NCBI RefSeq assembly: GCF_019797845.1
Contig: NZ_CP081864.1
Coordinates: forward strand, 4,712,001 to 4,776,000
Reading direction: 5' to 3'
DNA length: 64,000 nucleotides
Source: Symbiopectobacterium purcellii
GTDB taxonomy: Bacteria > Pseudomonadota > Gammaproteobacteria > Enterobacterales > Enterobacteriaceae
In this document: positions 18,356 to 27,810 of the stretch, piece by piece
How positions within the stretch are numbered: position 1 is the stretch's first letter
Layout of the letters: every line of letters starts with the position of its first letter
Notes under the pieces: model-generated
The model's database searches: none
What the model saw: the letters and a program-made list of their open reading frames with translations, nothing else
What the model was told of the DNA's origin: nothing
Made by a program: the position numbers and the translations under genes

Positions 18356-19162
18356 TCACTCCGCAGAGAGAAACAAACGACGCAGCACCTGCGCTACCGC
18401 ATCCTCTGCGTTGCTGCCAATAACCTCCAACTGCGGCAGTAAATCTTTCAGGCGCTGATGCGCATTGCGCATAATGCATCCTTTACCGGCCATCGACAGC
18501 ATTTCAAAATCGTTCATGCCATCGCCAAACGCAATGCACGATGTCAGAGTATGGCCCATCAGCTTGGCGACTTGCTCCAACGCATGGCCTTTTGATACGC
18601 CGCCCGCCATCACTTCCAGGCAGCTCAGCGTGGAAAAGCTCACGTTAACCCGATCGCCCCAGCGCGCATTGATTGCCTCTTCCAACGGCAGCAGCTTCTC
18701 GTGACTGTCACAGGTGAAGAACACTTTGCTCACACCGTCGGTGCCGAGCAGACCCGGTTCGAACAGTTTGTATTTGAATACCGACTCCTGAAAAAAGCGT
18801 TCCTCTTCCGGGCGGGAGCGGCTCATAAACCATTCATCGTCGCGGTAGACGTGCGTCAGCATCTCCGGGTTGTGGTACACCATACCGTAGAGATCGTGTG
18901 CGATGTCCTGATCCAGATTGTGGCTGAAAATCAACGCTCCCTGGGTGTTGTGCACGCGCGCGCCGTTAGAGGTGATCATAAAGGCGCTGATGCCCAGTCC
19001 GTCACGAATCTGCGCCACATCCAGATGATGCCGCCCGGTGGCAAACACAAAGTGGATGCCCTGTGCAGTCAGCAGTTTCAGGGTCTCTTTGGCTAACGGA
19101 GACAGCGTGTGGTCTGGCGACAGCAGCGTGCCATCTAAATCGGAAGCAACGACGTGATACAT
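18356..19162 (-). CDS. yigL: HAD-superfamily phosphatase YigL
   Basis: This 268-aa cytosolic Cof-type HAD phosphatase is close to E. coli YigL, which acts on pyridoxal phosphate and sugar phosphates and relieves phosphosugar stress. Motif I is DLDGTLL (Asp8 nucleophile and Asp10), motif II is FATGRHH and TSNGA, and motif III/IV is KGHALE...AFGDGMND. It lies 51 bp downstream of pldB on the same strand, as in E. coli, so they may be co-transcribed. Confidence 0.95.
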   Translation of the reverse strand: MYHVVASDLDGTLLSPDHTLSPLAKETLKLLTAQGIHFVFATGRHHLDVAQIRDGLGISAFMITSNGARVHNTQGALIFSHNLDQDIAHDLYGMVYHNPEMLTHVYRDDEWFMSRSRPEEERFFQESVFKYKLFEPGLLGTDGVSKVFFTCDSHEKLLPLEEAINARWGDRVNVSFSTLSCLEVMAGGVSKGHALEQVAKLMGHTLTSCIAFGDGMNDFEMLSMAGKGCIMRNAHQRLKDLLPQLEVIGSNAEDAVAQVLRRLFLSAE

Positions 19163-19213
19163 AACAGAGAACTCTCACCTTTAAGGGGAATGGCGCGGCG
19201 TCGGCCGCAACAT

Positions 19214-20224
19214 TTACGGATATTGTGCAAAATGATTGAGAATATGGGTAAACACCTGCGCCCGAATCCCATCTTCTTCGAATAACAGTTCATGGCGAGC
19301 CCCCGCTATCACTACCGGAGTACCGCCAGCACAGGGGTGTCCCGCTTCAGCCAACGCCTGACAAAACGCATCCTGACTGTGATTATCCACCACGATATCT
19401 TCCTGCGCCTGAAGCAGCAGCAAGGGGGTGGTAATGTGCGCCGCCAAGGCCATCAGTTCGCGCCCGGCGGCCATCGATTCCCGCATCCAATGATAGGTCG
19501 GGCCACCAACGCGCAGGCCAGGTTCATCAGCATAGGCGCGCACGCTGCGGCGGTAACGCTCGCGGCTGTGCGTTAACACGTTGATCAAATAAGGCAGCGG
19601 ACGCCATTGACCGGTGCCGATAGCATAATAATCGCGAATGCGCGGATGCAGCTCCGCCCAGGCAACAATGCGTGAGGCCAGCCAGCCCGGCATCGGCAAT
19701 TTAATGCCACACATGGGTGCACATAGAACCGCGGCATCGAATGCATCCGGCCGACGTGCCAAAAAATGCCCCAGGATCGCACCGCCCATTGAGTGGGCAA
19801 GCGCAAAACAGCGCTTGTAACGCTCAGGTTCGGCCGTTTTCACCGCATCCACATGGTGCAACCAGAATTGTTCGACATCGTCGACGTAATCGCCAAAGCG
19901 TACCACATGGCCACGATTGCCGTCTTCAAGCATCCGCCCGGAGCGCCCTTGGCCGCGATGATCCATGATCAGCACATCATAACCCGCCTGGAACAAATAG
20001 TAGGCGACTTCACCATACTTTACATAGCTTTCAATGCGGCCAGGAAACACCACCACCAAACGCGAGTGCTGTGGCGCGGTAAAGCGCACAAAGCGGATCG
20101 GCACATCGTCAACGCCGGGAAATTCGCCCTCCTCACGCTGACGCCAGAAATCCAACAGCGTGCCGGTGACAAAAGCAGAAAACTGTTTTTCTCTTAACAA
20201 AAGACCGGAAATTTCGGGTGACAT
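19214..20224 (-). CDS. pldB: Lysophospholipase L2
   Basis: This is a membrane-associated alpha/beta-hydrolase that removes the remaining acyl chain from lysophospholipids, 336 aa (E. coli 340). The nucleophile elbow is AHSMGGA, the family block GRIESYVKYGE and HRGQGRSGR are present, and the C-terminal catalytic His is in GARHELLFE. The frame stays open upstream, but the ATG at 20224 has an AAGGAG site 7 bp away and aligns with the PldB N-terminus. The companion phospholipase gene pldA is broken in this genome, so PldB loses one source of lysophospholipid substrate. Confidence 0.94.
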   Translation of the reverse strand: MSPEISGLLLREKQFSAFVTGTLLDFWRQREEGEFPGVDDVPIRFVRFTAPQHSRLVVVFPGRIESYVKYGEVAYYLFQAGYDVLIMDHRGQGRSGRMLEDGNRGHVVRFGDYVDDVEQFWLHHVDAVKTAEPERYKRCFALAHSMGGAILGHFLARRPDAFDAAVLCAPMCGIKLPMPGWLASRIVAWAELHPRIRDYYAIGTGQWRPLPYLINVLTHSRERYRRSVRAYADEPGLRVGGPTYHWMRESMAAGRELMALAAHITTPLLLLQAQEDIVVDNHSQDAFCQALAEAGHPCAGGTPVVIAGARHELLFEEDGIRAQVFTHILNHFAQYP

Positions 20225-20433
20225 CGCGTTTCTCCTTGATGCACGGCACCGCGCTAAACACCTGCAATGCAGGTGTCCACAAGAGAGTTTTGTGATCGCT
20301 GGCACAACAATCAGCAATGGCGTATTGTGGCACATTCGGTCGTAATGTTTAACCACGTAACACATCGGCAAACAATACCGTCGTCAGCAATGCCATCGCA
20401 AACAACGCAACAACATGCAATCAGGAAGCAGCT

Positions 20434-21054
20434 ATGACCCTCGACTGGTGGTTAACCTATCTTCTCACAACGCTTATTCTCAGCCTTTCTCCGGGGTCGG
20501 GGGCGATTAACACCATGAGTACCGCCATCAGTCACGGCTATCGCGGAGCGGCGGCATCCATCGCCGGGCTGCAAGTCGGGCTGGCTATCCATATCGTATT
20601 GGTGGGTATCGGTCTTGGCGCGCTGCTATCGCAATCGCTGCTGGCTTTTGACATTCTGAAATGGCTCGGTGCCGCTTATCTGATCTGGCTCGGCATCCAG
20701 CAATGGCGCGCCGCTGGTTCACTCGATCTGCATGCGCTGGCGGGTACCCTGCCACGCCGCCAACTGTTTCGTCGCGCCGTGCTGGTCAACCTCACCAACC
20801 CGAAAAGTATTGTTTTTCTGGCGGCGCTGTTCCCACAGTTTATCGTGCCGCACCAACCGCAGGTCGCTCAGTATCTGATTTTAGGCGTGACCACCGTGGC
20901 GGTCGATATCGTGGTGATGATCGGTTATGCCACGCTCGCCACTCGTATTGCGGTATGGCTGAAAGGACCGCGCCAAATCCGCCTGCTCAACCGGCTGTTT
21001 GGCTCGTTGTTTATGCTGGTCGGCGCGCTACTGGCAACGGCGCGTAAGGTATAA
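20434..21054 (+). CDS. rhtB: Homoserine/homoserine lactone exporter RhtB
   Basis: This is a LysE/RhtB-family inner-membrane exporter, 206 aa (the same length as in E. coli), with six predicted helices. The N-terminus ([14 protein letters not shown]) and the conserved [19 protein letters not shown] segment identify the subgroup. RhtB exports homoserine and homoserine lactone. It is convergent with its paralogue rhtC, as in the E. coli recQ-rhtC-rhtB-pldB region. Confidence 0.95.
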   Translation: MTLDWWLTYLLTTLILSLSPGSGAINTMSTAISHGYRGAAASIAGLQVGLAIHIVLVGIGLGALLSQSLLAFDILKWLGAAYLIWLGIQQWRAAGSLDLHALAGTLPRRQLFRRAVLVNLTNPKSIVFLAALFPQFIVPHQPQVAQYLILGVTTVAVDIVVMIGYATLATRIAVWLKGPRQIRLLNRLFGSLFMLVGALLATARKV

Positions 21055-21061
21055 TCCGTCA

Positions 21062-21083
21062 CTCGCCGCCAACCGGCGGCGAG
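21062..21083. terminator. Hairpin between rhtB and rhtC
   Basis: CTCGCCGCC-aacc-GGCGGCGAG is a perfect 9-bp stem between the convergent genes. The A run on its right would serve as the U-tract-proximal sequence only poorly, so efficiency is uncertain. Confidence 0.5.
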
Positions 21084-21114
21084 GAAAAAACAGCGGACGT
21101 GCTACACCACGGGC

Positions 21115-21729
21115 TTAACGCGAAATAATCAGATGCAGCCCAAAACCGGTAAACAGCACCCCAGCCAGACCGTCGATCCACTTAGCCAAACGCTGATAGC
21201 CGCGACGCATCGCAGGCAAAGCAAACACCATTGCCACCAGGCTAAACCACAGCAGCGTTTCCAGTGAGATTAACGTAAACAGCCCCCAGCGCTCGCTGGT
21301 GCCTACGCTGTCGCCGACAAACAGAGAGAATACGCTGCCGAAATAGATCAGCGCTTTCGGGTTGGCCAGATTGGTCAGCAGACCGCGCATAAAGGTTTTC
21401 CCTTTCGAAGGCAGTTCTACCGTTTCAACCGTTTGCGCCTCCCCTTTGCGGCGCGCTGCACGCAACATGTGCCATACCATCCAGCACAGATACAATCCAC
21501 CGCCGATGGTAATGGCATCATGCAACCACGCCATTTTTTGCAGTAACAGGTGCAAACCCATCAACGCAATGGCCGCCCACACCATGACACCCAGAGAAAC
21601 CCCCAGCACGCCCATCATCGCTTCTTTGCGCGAGCGACTCGCCGCCGTCTGGGAAACAAAGAAGAAATCCGGCCCCGGGCTCATCAATGCCACGAAATGC
21701 ACCATCGCCACGGTCAAAAACAACATCAT
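21115..21729 (-). CDS. rhtC: Threonine export protein RhtC
   Basis: This is a LysE/RhtB-family exporter of threonine, 204 aa with six predicted helices. MLFLTVAMVHFVALMSPGPDFFFVSQTA and TNLANPKALIYFGSVFSLFV regions match E. coli RhtC closely. The start is the first ATG of an ATGATG pair, with an AAGGA site upstream; seven further open codons upstream are not conserved. It lies 44 bp downstream of recQ on the same strand. Confidence 0.95.
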   Translation of the reverse strand: MMLFLTVAMVHFVALMSPGPDFFFVSQTAASRSRKEAMMGVLGVSLGVMVWAAIALMGLHLLLQKMAWLHDAITIGGGLYLCWMVWHMLRAARRKGEAQTVETVELPSKGKTFMRGLLTNLANPKALIYFGSVFSLFVGDSVGTSERWGLFTLISLETLLWFSLVAMVFALPAMRRGYQRLAKWIDGLAGVLFTGFGLHLIISR

Positions 21730-21773
21730 GATATTTTCCTTTTTTACCACAGAGTCTAGAAATTCAAGTCCAA

Positions 21774-23606
21774 TCAGCGCACATCCTCGCCATCGTCCAG
21801 ATGCTCACGGATCAGCGACATAAATGGCGTACCAAACCGCTCCAGTTTACGCTGCCCGACGCCGTTAATCGTCAGTAATTCGCTTGCTGTCACCGGCAAG
21901 CGATCGGCCATTTCCAGCAGCGTGGCATCACTGAACACCACATAAGGCGGGATATCGCCCTCATCAGCAATGGCTTTGCGTAATTTGCGCAGTTTGGCAA
22001 ACAGCTTGCGATCGTAAAGCCCAGTATACGATTTTTGGTTCGCTTTCGGTTTCAGGTTAACCACGCGCGGCACCGCCAACTGTAACGGTATCTCACCGCG
22101 CAGCACCGGACGGGCCGATTCGGTAAGCTGTACCGCTGAGTGCAATGCAATATTTTGCGTGAGGAACCCCAGGTGAATCAGTTGGCGCAGCACGCTGACC
22201 CAATGCTCATGCGATTGCTCACGGCCAATGCCGTATACTGGCAACTTGTCGTGACCCCATTCGCGAATACGCTGGTTATTGGCTCCGCGCAGCACCTCCA
22301 CCACATAGCCCAGGCCGAAGCGCTGCCCCACTCGGTATACGCAGGAGAGCGCCTTTTGCGCATCCACCAGACCATCATAACGCTTAGGCGGATCGAGGCA
22401 GATGTCACAGTTACCGCAGGGGGCGTGTCGCCCTTCACCAAAATAGTTAAGCAGCACCAAGCGCCGGCAGGTTTGCGCCTCCGCGAACGCCCCCATCGCG
22501 TTCAACTTGTGCCGTTCAATTTCTTGCTGTGGGCCCGGCGGTTTTTCCTCAAGACAGCGGCGCAACCACGCCATGTCGGCAGGATCGTAAAACAGCGCGG
22601 CTTCCGCAGGCAGGCCATCACGCCCGGCGCGCCCGGTCTCTTGATAGTAGGATTCGATCGTGCGCGGGATATCAAAGTGCACCACAAAGCGCACGTTGGG
22701 TTTGTTGATGCCCATCCCAAAGGCGACAGTGGCTACCACCACCTGCAAATCGTCACGCAAGAACGCTTCCTGTACCTGCGCGCGCCGCTCGTTGTCCAAA
22801 CCGGCATGATAGGCCGCCACGCTGAGACCACGGTTTTGCAGACGCGCGCTGATATCCTCGACCTTCGCCCGGCTGTTACAATAAATAATGCCGCTTTTAC
22901 CCCGCTGCCCCTGCACAAACATCCACAGTTGATCGAGCGGTTTGAATTTTTCCACCAGCGTGTAGCGGATATTGGGCCGATCGAAGCTGCTCAGATGAAT
23001 ATGCGGTTCGCGCAGATCAAGCAGACGCACAATATCACTGCGCGTCGCGTCGTCGGCGGTGGCCGTTAAGGCAACCACTGGCAGCGTGGGGAAACGCTGT
23101 TTGATTTGCCCAAGGGCGCGGTATTCTGGGCGGAAATCATGCCCCCACTGGGAGATACAGTGCGCTTCGTCGATGGCAATCAGTGCCGGATTCCACTGGG
23201 CAAGCTGGTCAAAAAAGCTGTCCGTGGTTAAACGCTCCGGCGCGATATACAGCAGCTTGATGTCACCGCTGCGACAGCGGGTCATCACGTCCCACTGCTG
23301 CTCACGGGTCTGGGTCGAGTTCAGGCAGGCGGCCGTCACGCCGTAGGCAAGAAGCTGATCCACCTGGTCTTTCATCAAAGAGATCAGCGGAGACACCACC
23401 AGCGTCAGGCCATCCAACACCAATGCCGGAATCTGGTAGCACAGCGATTTCCCGCCCCCGGTCGGCATGATCACCAGACAATCCTGACCGTTAACCGCAG
23501 CCTGAATGACCGCATCCTGACCGGGACGGAATTGCTGATAACCGAACGTATCGCGTAGAACCTGAGCCGCTAACGCTTCCTTATTTAACACTTCCGCCGT
23601 AGACAC
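21774..23606 (-). CDS. recQ: ATP-dependent DNA helicase RecQ
   Basis: This is a 3'-5' superfamily 2 helicase of the RecF recombination pathway, 610 aa (E. coli 609). It has Walker A MPTGGGKS (Lys53), the DEAH box, the [10 protein letters not shown] motif VI, the zinc-binding cysteines in [13 protein letters not shown]...CGNCDIC, and a C-terminal HRDC domain ([14 protein letters not shown] onward). The start codon is GTG. An intrinsic terminator separates it from the upstream pldA pseudogene. Confidence 0.97.
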   Translation of the reverse strand: MSTAEVLNKEALAAQVLRDTFGYQQFRPGQDAVIQAAVNGQDCLVIMPTGGGKSLCYQIPALVLDGLTLVVSPLISLMKDQVDQLLAYGVTAACLNSTQTREQQWDVMTRCRSGDIKLLYIAPERLTTDSFFDQLAQWNPALIAIDEAHCISQWGHDFRPEYRALGQIKQRFPTLPVVALTATADDATRSDIVRLLDLREPHIHLSSFDRPNIRYTLVEKFKPLDQLWMFVQGQRGKSGIIYCNSRAKVEDISARLQNRGLSVAAYHAGLDNERRAQVQEAFLRDDLQVVVATVAFGMGINKPNVRFVVHFDIPRTIESYYQETGRAGRDGLPAEAALFYDPADMAWLRRCLEEKPPGPQQEIERHKLNAMGAFAEAQTCRRLVLLNYFGEGRHAPCGNCDICLDPPKRYDGLVDAQKALSCVYRVGQRFGLGYVVEVLRGANNQRIREWGHDKLPVYGIGREQSHEHWVSVLRQLIHLGFLTQNIALHSAVQLTESARPVLRGEIPLQLAVPRVVNLKPKANQKSYTGLYDRKLFAKLRKLRKAIADEGDIPPYVVFSDATLLEMADRLPVTASELLTINGVGQRKLERFGTPFMSLIREHLDDGEDVR

Positions 23607-23657
23607 GCGTTCCCCGATCCTCTTTGCATCACATCAGCCCGTGGCCGATAAAATCAA

Positions 23658-23681
23658 ACAGGCGCTATTTTCAGCGCCTGT
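23658..23681 (-). terminator. Intrinsic terminator downstream of pldA
   Basis: ACAGGCGCT-(6 nt)-AGCGCCTGT followed on the minus strand by TTTGATTTTAT. It lies between the pldA stop and the recQ start. Confidence 0.75.
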
Positions 23682-23734
23682 GATAAAAACTGCAATCTTT
23701 TGACCACGAGAATTATTTTTTCTGAAAACGCGCC

Positions 23735-24601
23735 TCAAAAGATATCGTTCAACATCACACCGACACCGTAACGCGTCTGCCGGTGGTTATAGTCGATCAT
23801 TGACTCGCCGTAGCCGCTAAACACCTTGGTATAGAAGCGAACATGCTTGGTTATCGGGTAGCTCCACCCCAACTCTGCGTTGCCGTAACCGCTGTTCCAG
23901 TTGTAATGACCCGCGACACTGAAAATGCTGTCGCCCCACACGTAGCCGACACGAACCCGATAATACCCCAGGTATTTGGTGATATCCGGGTTGTCATCCT
24001 TGCGGTCGGGGATCAGGAACCAAGGTTTGAGGTCGGCCTTCCAGTTGCCGTTTTGCGCCATCAGGCGCATATAGGCGCGATCCCAACTGCGTGAGGTTGG
24101 ATCTGCCTTGCCGTTGGATTGGTGATTCAGCCCCACTTCCACATCACGCAATGTCCATCCGCCCAGGCTGTAATCGGTCGCCCAGCCAAGAAATATCTGC
24201 GGTTCATAGTTGGTTTCACGAAACGGTGAGGATTCATCGGCATTCGACATCTGCCACCAGGATTGCTGAGTATAAGACACGCCCAACAGCTAATTCTCGC
24301 CCATGATACCGCGCCAGATGGGGAAGGCCAGACTCAACTGGAAATTCACTTCATCCTTGCGCGCTTCCTTAGCCCAGTCGTAACTGCTGATCGCCTGCTT
24401 GTTGATGTTGGTGGTATAGGTATAAAGCAGATAGTTGCTTTCGTAAGGATAAAGGATAAAAGGGTTATCGTGGTCTTGCAGCAAATTGGCAATAATGCTG
24501 CCACGCACTGCGGGTCTGTCGTGTACAACCTGAACCTTTGCTTCTTCTGCCTGAACTTGTGCCGCCAACAAGAGCGCCACTACGCCCGCAATTTTGCGCA
24601 T
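23735..24601 (-). pseudogene. pldA: Outer membrane phospholipase A, interrupted by an in-frame amber codon
   Basis: The continuous 288-codon frame encodes PldA (OmpLA) from signal peptide (MRKIAGVVALLLAAQVQA) to the final GVGVMLNDIF, but codon 104 is TAG (24292-24290). E. coli PldA has a serine at this position (GPNSVLG; here MGEN-stop-LLG). The truncated product would lack the catalytic His-x-Ser motif (NHQSNGKAD) and most of the beta-barrel. Every other position looks intact, so the lesion seems recent, or is read through by a suppressor, or is a sequencing error. The gene has a GGAG ribosome site and its own terminator. Confidence 0.9.
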
Positions 24602-24637
24602 ACGGTATCTCCAACCAACATGAAAGTAAGGAAAAAT

Positions 24638-24765
24638 GTATACCCTAAATAATTCGAGTTACGGAAAGGCGGCAATCGAATGAATCCCGATGAGCTTACT
24701 CAGGTAAGTGATTCGGGTGGATGAGTGCAGCCAACGCATCAGCAACGTGAAGTATGACGGATATA
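24638..24765 (+). repeat. MITE-like intergenic repeat, short form (copy 3)
   Basis: This 128-bp copy has ends TATACCCTAAATAATTCGAG and GCAACGTGAAGTATGACGGA, with the conserved centre ACTTACTCAGGTAAGT. It sits in the 330-bp gap between divergent pldA and yigI, about 37 bp in front of pldA. The rest of the gap (24766-24931) is AT-rich and should hold the yigI promoter. Confidence 0.88.
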
Positions 24766-24931
24766 GACACGCTCGTTATTATTCTAGCTTCATAATCTGT
24801 AATTGAATCATCCACTTCCTACTTATTCATGCTTTTCTGAAAAGAAACAGAAACACCTCATAAAAAAAACAAAAATTTAACGTTAAACTATCCTTATTCT
24901 CTGTTCCGAACGTTACTGAGGGCCGATCGCT

Positions 24932-25438
24932 ATGTCACTACCGCGGGTACAACAGGATGACACACTTCCCCCTGATGCCATGCTGCCGCAAGGGAGCGTG
25001 CGCCAGCGCGTCAGCGACATTTTCATCTATCAGATGCCCTTCAACCGGGAACTGGGGCTTGAGCTGCGTGAGTTTGAGGCCGACCATGCCATTCTGGTGT
25101 TTGATCGTCAGGAGCGATTGGTGGGTAATGCGCTGCAAAAAATTCTCCACGGCGGTGTGATCGCCGCCGGGCTGGATGTGGCCGCCGGACTGGTCTGCGT
25201 CGGCAGCGCGCTGTTACGGCACAATAGCATCAGCGCTCAGGAATTTCACCAGCGGCTGGCGCGCATGGGCACCATCGATCTGCGCGTGGACTATCTGCGC
25301 CCGGGCCGCGGCGAGCACTTTACGCTGACCAGCACGCTGCTGCGTGGCGGCAATAAAATTGCCGTGGCGCGCGCCGAGTTGCACAATGAGGCACAGGTAC
25401 ATATCGCCACCGCTACAGCCACTTATATTGTCGGATAA
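24932..25438 (+). CDS. yigI: YigI-family thioesterase-like protein
   Basis: This is a 168-aa hot-dog-fold protein of the PaaI/YigI thioesterase group (E. coli YigI is 155 aa). The conserved stretch [21 protein letters not shown] carries the HGG motif typical of hot-dog acyl-CoA thioesterases; [13 protein letters not shown] follows. The predicted reaction is acyl-CoA hydrolysis, with the physiological substrate not established here. It lies between pldA and rarD, as in E. coli. Confidence 0.9.
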   Translation: MSLPRVQQDDTLPPDAMLPQGSVRQRVSDIFIYQMPFNRELGLELREFEADHAILVFDRQERLVGNALQKILHGGVIAAGLDVAAGLVCVGSALLRHNSISAQEFHQRLARMGTIDLRVDYLRPGRGEHFTLTSTLLRGGNKIAVARAELHNEAQVHIATATATYIVG

Positions 25439-25521
25439 CGGCGAATTATTCGCAGGATCACGATATATAAAAACGAGAAATCCGAATTTACCCCAACGAA
25501 GCACCAAAACGGGAGGAGAAG

Positions 25522-25575
25522 ATGAAAGTCACTGCGGTTTCGCGTACAGTACTCCCTCTTCAGTCCGTTGAGTAA
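25522..25575 (+). CDS. Possible leader peptide upstream of rarD (17 aa)
   Basis: A short frame MKVTAVSRTVLPLQSVE is preceded by an unusually strong ribosome site (GGGAGGAGAAG before ATG) and ends 9 bp before the rarD start, which itself has a poor site. The arrangement suggests translational coupling or a leader peptide. There is no homology evidence; it could be chance. Confidence 0.35.
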   Translation: MKVTAVSRTVLPLQSVE

Positions 25576-25584
25576 GCCTTCCAC

Positions 25585-26493
25585 ATGAATGAACAGCAAT
25601 CACGCCAGGGTGTGTTATTCGCCCTTGGTGCCTATTTCATTTGGGGTATTGCCCCCGTCTACTTCAAGCTGATTGGCGCGGTGCCTGCCACAGAAATTCT
25701 TACACACCGGATTATCTGGTCGTTTCTCTTTATGCTGGTGTTGGTGAGTGTCAGTCGCAAATGGCGTCAGGTACAGCACGTCATGGGATCACCCAAAACG
25801 CTGTTGTTGCTGGCGCTGACCGCCGTGCTGGTGGGGGGTAACTGGCTGCTCTACATTTGGGCGGTAAACCACAATCACATTCTGGAAGCCAGCCTGGGCT
25901 ATTTTATTAACCCATTGGTTAACGTGATGCTGGGAATGATTTTTCTCGGCGAGCGTTTCCGCCGCCTGCAATGGTGTGCGGTACTGTTGGCTTTCAGCGG
26001 CGTGTTGATTCAGCTCTGGCAGTTTGGCTCGGTGCCAGTGATTGCTTTGGCGCTGGCCTTTAGCTTCGCTGTCTATGGCCTGTTGCGCAAAAAACTCGGC
26101 GTAGACGGCCAGACCGGTATGCTGATTGAAACCCTGTGGCTGCTGCCTGCGGCAATTATCTATCTGTTTTTTATCGCTGATACCCCGAGCAGCCACCTTG
26201 GTAATAACAGTACGACGCTCAATCTGCTGCTGGTCAGCGCAGGCATCGTGACCACCGTGCCGCTGCTGTTTTTCACCGCTGCCGCCGTAAGAATGCGCCT
26301 GTCTACACTCGGATTCTTCCAGTACCTCGGCCCAACGCTGATGTTTATCATCGCGGTTACGCTCTATGGCGAACCGCTCGGCAGCGACAAAATGGTGGCA
26401 TTTGGCTTTATCTGGGCGGCGCTGGCGCTGTTTATCATCGATGCCCTCATCGCCCAGCGGAAATTACGTCGCGTTCAGCGCCGTGTGGCGTGA
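25585..26493 (+). CDS. rarD: EamA-family transporter RarD
   Basis: This is a drug/metabolite (EamA) superfamily permease with ten predicted helices, 302 aa (E. coli about 296). The N-terminus GVLFALGAYFIWGIAPVYFKL is diagnostic of RarD. The function was named from a chloramphenicol-sensitivity phenotype; the true substrate is not established. Its last 30 bp overlap the end of the convergent AbrB-family gene. Confidence 0.93.
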   Translation: MNEQQSRQGVLFALGAYFIWGIAPVYFKLIGAVPATEILTHRIIWSFLFMLVLVSVSRKWRQVQHVMGSPKTLLLLALTAVLVGGNWLLYIWAVNHNHILEASLGYFINPLVNVMLGMIFLGERFRRLQWCAVLLAFSGVLIQLWQFGSVPVIALALAFSFAVYGLLRKKLGVDGQTGMLIETLWLLPAAIIYLFFIADTPSSHLGNNSTTLNLLLVSAGIVTTVPLLFFTAAAVRMRLSTLGFFQYLGPTLMFIIAVTLYGEPLGSDKMVAFGFIWAALALFIIDALIAQRKLRRVQRRVA

Positions 26494-27522
26494 GATGTAG
26501 CGTGACAACACCGGACTAAACAGCAGCGTCGAAAACAGCCTCAGGGTTTGCATCGCAATCACAAAGGCCATGTCAACGTTGCTACCCGCTGCTATAACCG
26601 CAATGGAGTCCAGTCCGCCGGGGCTGGTCGCCAGATAGGCGGTAAGGATATCCACCGGTAGCAACAGCGTTACCCCGTAAGCCATCCCTCCGCACAGCAC
26701 CATCAGGCCGACGATAGAGGCCATCATCTGTGGCAAGGTGCGAATCGCCAGCAGGAAAATCGGGCGGGTAAAACTTAAGCCCACACTCCAACCGATGAAC
26801 GCATAGGCCAATGCCAGTATCCATTCCGGCGTTTGCAGCGTCAGCGTCCCCGTCGAGTGCAGCGCGGCGCCGAGGATCATCGGCCCCAGCAGTGCACCGG
26901 ACGGCAGGCGCAGCCAGCGCCCGAACAGCATGCCGCAGCATGCCACACCGAGTGTGGCAAAAAAACGCCAGTCGAGAGCAGGAAACCAGATCAGCGCGGC
27001 GGTGTTATGCGCGGCCGTTTCGCCAAGGCTCAAGCGCGCCACAAAGGCGGCGGCAGCTGTCACCATCAGCACGCGCAGGTATTGCATAAACGCCACCAGA
27101 CGTACGTCGGCACCAAATTCGCTCGACATGGCGACCATGGCCGAGGCTCCGCCGGGTGAGGCGCCCCAGGCTCCGGTGGTGCCGGGCAAGGCGCTGAATT
27201 TGACCAGTAACCAACCAGAAAAACCGCTGGCGGCAAGGGTCGCTACCAGAATGCCCAGCACTAACGGCCATTCCTGTAACAGCGGACTTAAAATAGAGAG
27301 GGAAAGGCTTTGCGCTACCAGACAGCCAAGGATGGCATTAGCGGCCCAAAAATAGGCAGGAGGCATACGGATCGTCGCCCCTTTCAGCCCCATGACGACA
27401 CCCACCATCATCGGCCCTAGCAGAAACGCGGCCGGAACATGGAACCACTGCAATACCAACCCCAGCAGCAGAGAAGCAACCAGCAGCACTCCCCACTGCG
27501 CCAAGGGCGAAACCCTTCCCAT
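26464..27522 (-). CDS. AbrB-family membrane protein
   Basis: This 352-aa polytopic protein of the AbrB/COG3180 family (sometimes labelled ammonia monooxygenase) contains two repeats of about 155 residues. Each repeat holds a glycine-rich motif: PGTTGAWGASPGGASAMVAMSSEFGADVRLVAFMQ in the first and YLATSPGGLDSIAVIAAGSNVDMAF in the second. E. coli AbrB is alike in length and repeats; its function is unclear. The frame is open 45 codons upstream, but the ATG at 27522 has an AGG site and aligns with family N-termini. It lies between rarD and corA, where E. coli carries other genes. Confidence 0.85.
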   Translation of the reverse strand: MGRVSPLAQWGVLLVASLLLGLVLQWFHVPAAFLLGPMMVGVVMGLKGATIRMPPAYFWAANAILGCLVAQSLSLSILSPLLQEWPLVLGILVATLAASGFSGWLLVKFSALPGTTGAWGASPGGASAMVAMSSEFGADVRLVAFMQYLRVLMVTAAAAFVARLSLGETAAHNTAALIWFPALDWRFFATLGVACCGMLFGRWLRLPSGALLGPMILGAALHSTGTLTLQTPEWILALAYAFIGWSVGLSFTRPIFLLAIRTLPQMMASIVGLMVLCGGMAYGVTLLLPVDILTAYLATSPGGLDSIAVIAAGSNVDMAFVIAMQTLRLFSTLLFSPVLSRYISRHTALNAT

Positions 27523-27602
27523 AGCGACAACCTGATATGACAATACCTGTAGAGGTTTCATTCTAAACAGAAGGGGGACTATTGAATATGGAAATGATCG
27601 CA

Positions 27603-27808
27603 TACCCGTCATACTTCGAGCGGCCTGTGCGTTGGCTGCACTCGTTATTCGGCCCATCCCTGGGCCTCACCTCTTACGAGGTCACCGCACGCGGCGTTAA
27701 AATCTGCTCCCGGCAGATTTTTCACCCGAATCGCTTACCTGAGTCAGCTTATCGGGATTCATGAATCTCATTCCTGAGATTCACCCTTCGGGCCAGCGCA
27801 AGCGCCAG
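27603..27808 (-). repeat. MITE-like intergenic repeat, long form, inverted (copy 4)
   Basis: Reading leftward this matches copy 2, including the extra internal block (CTTGCGCTGGCCC; palindrome around ATGAATCTCATTC). The outer right end CATACCCGTCATACTTCGAG is at 27601-27620. Its inner edge reaches the corA stop codon (27811-27813), so it may provide the corA mRNA 3' end. Confidence 0.8.
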
Positions 27809-27810
27809 GG

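Noticed and set aside
22140..23069. 309-codon frame antisense to recQ
   Set aside because: Shadow of the recQ coding sequence.
11321..24292. Reassignment of TAG to an amino acid in this genome
   Set aside because: TAG is the normal stop of nikA and the nik methyltransferase gene; two interrupted genes do not justify a code change.
27582..27764. 60-aa frame downstream of the AbrB-family gene
   Set aside because: It lies almost wholly inside the long-form repeat.
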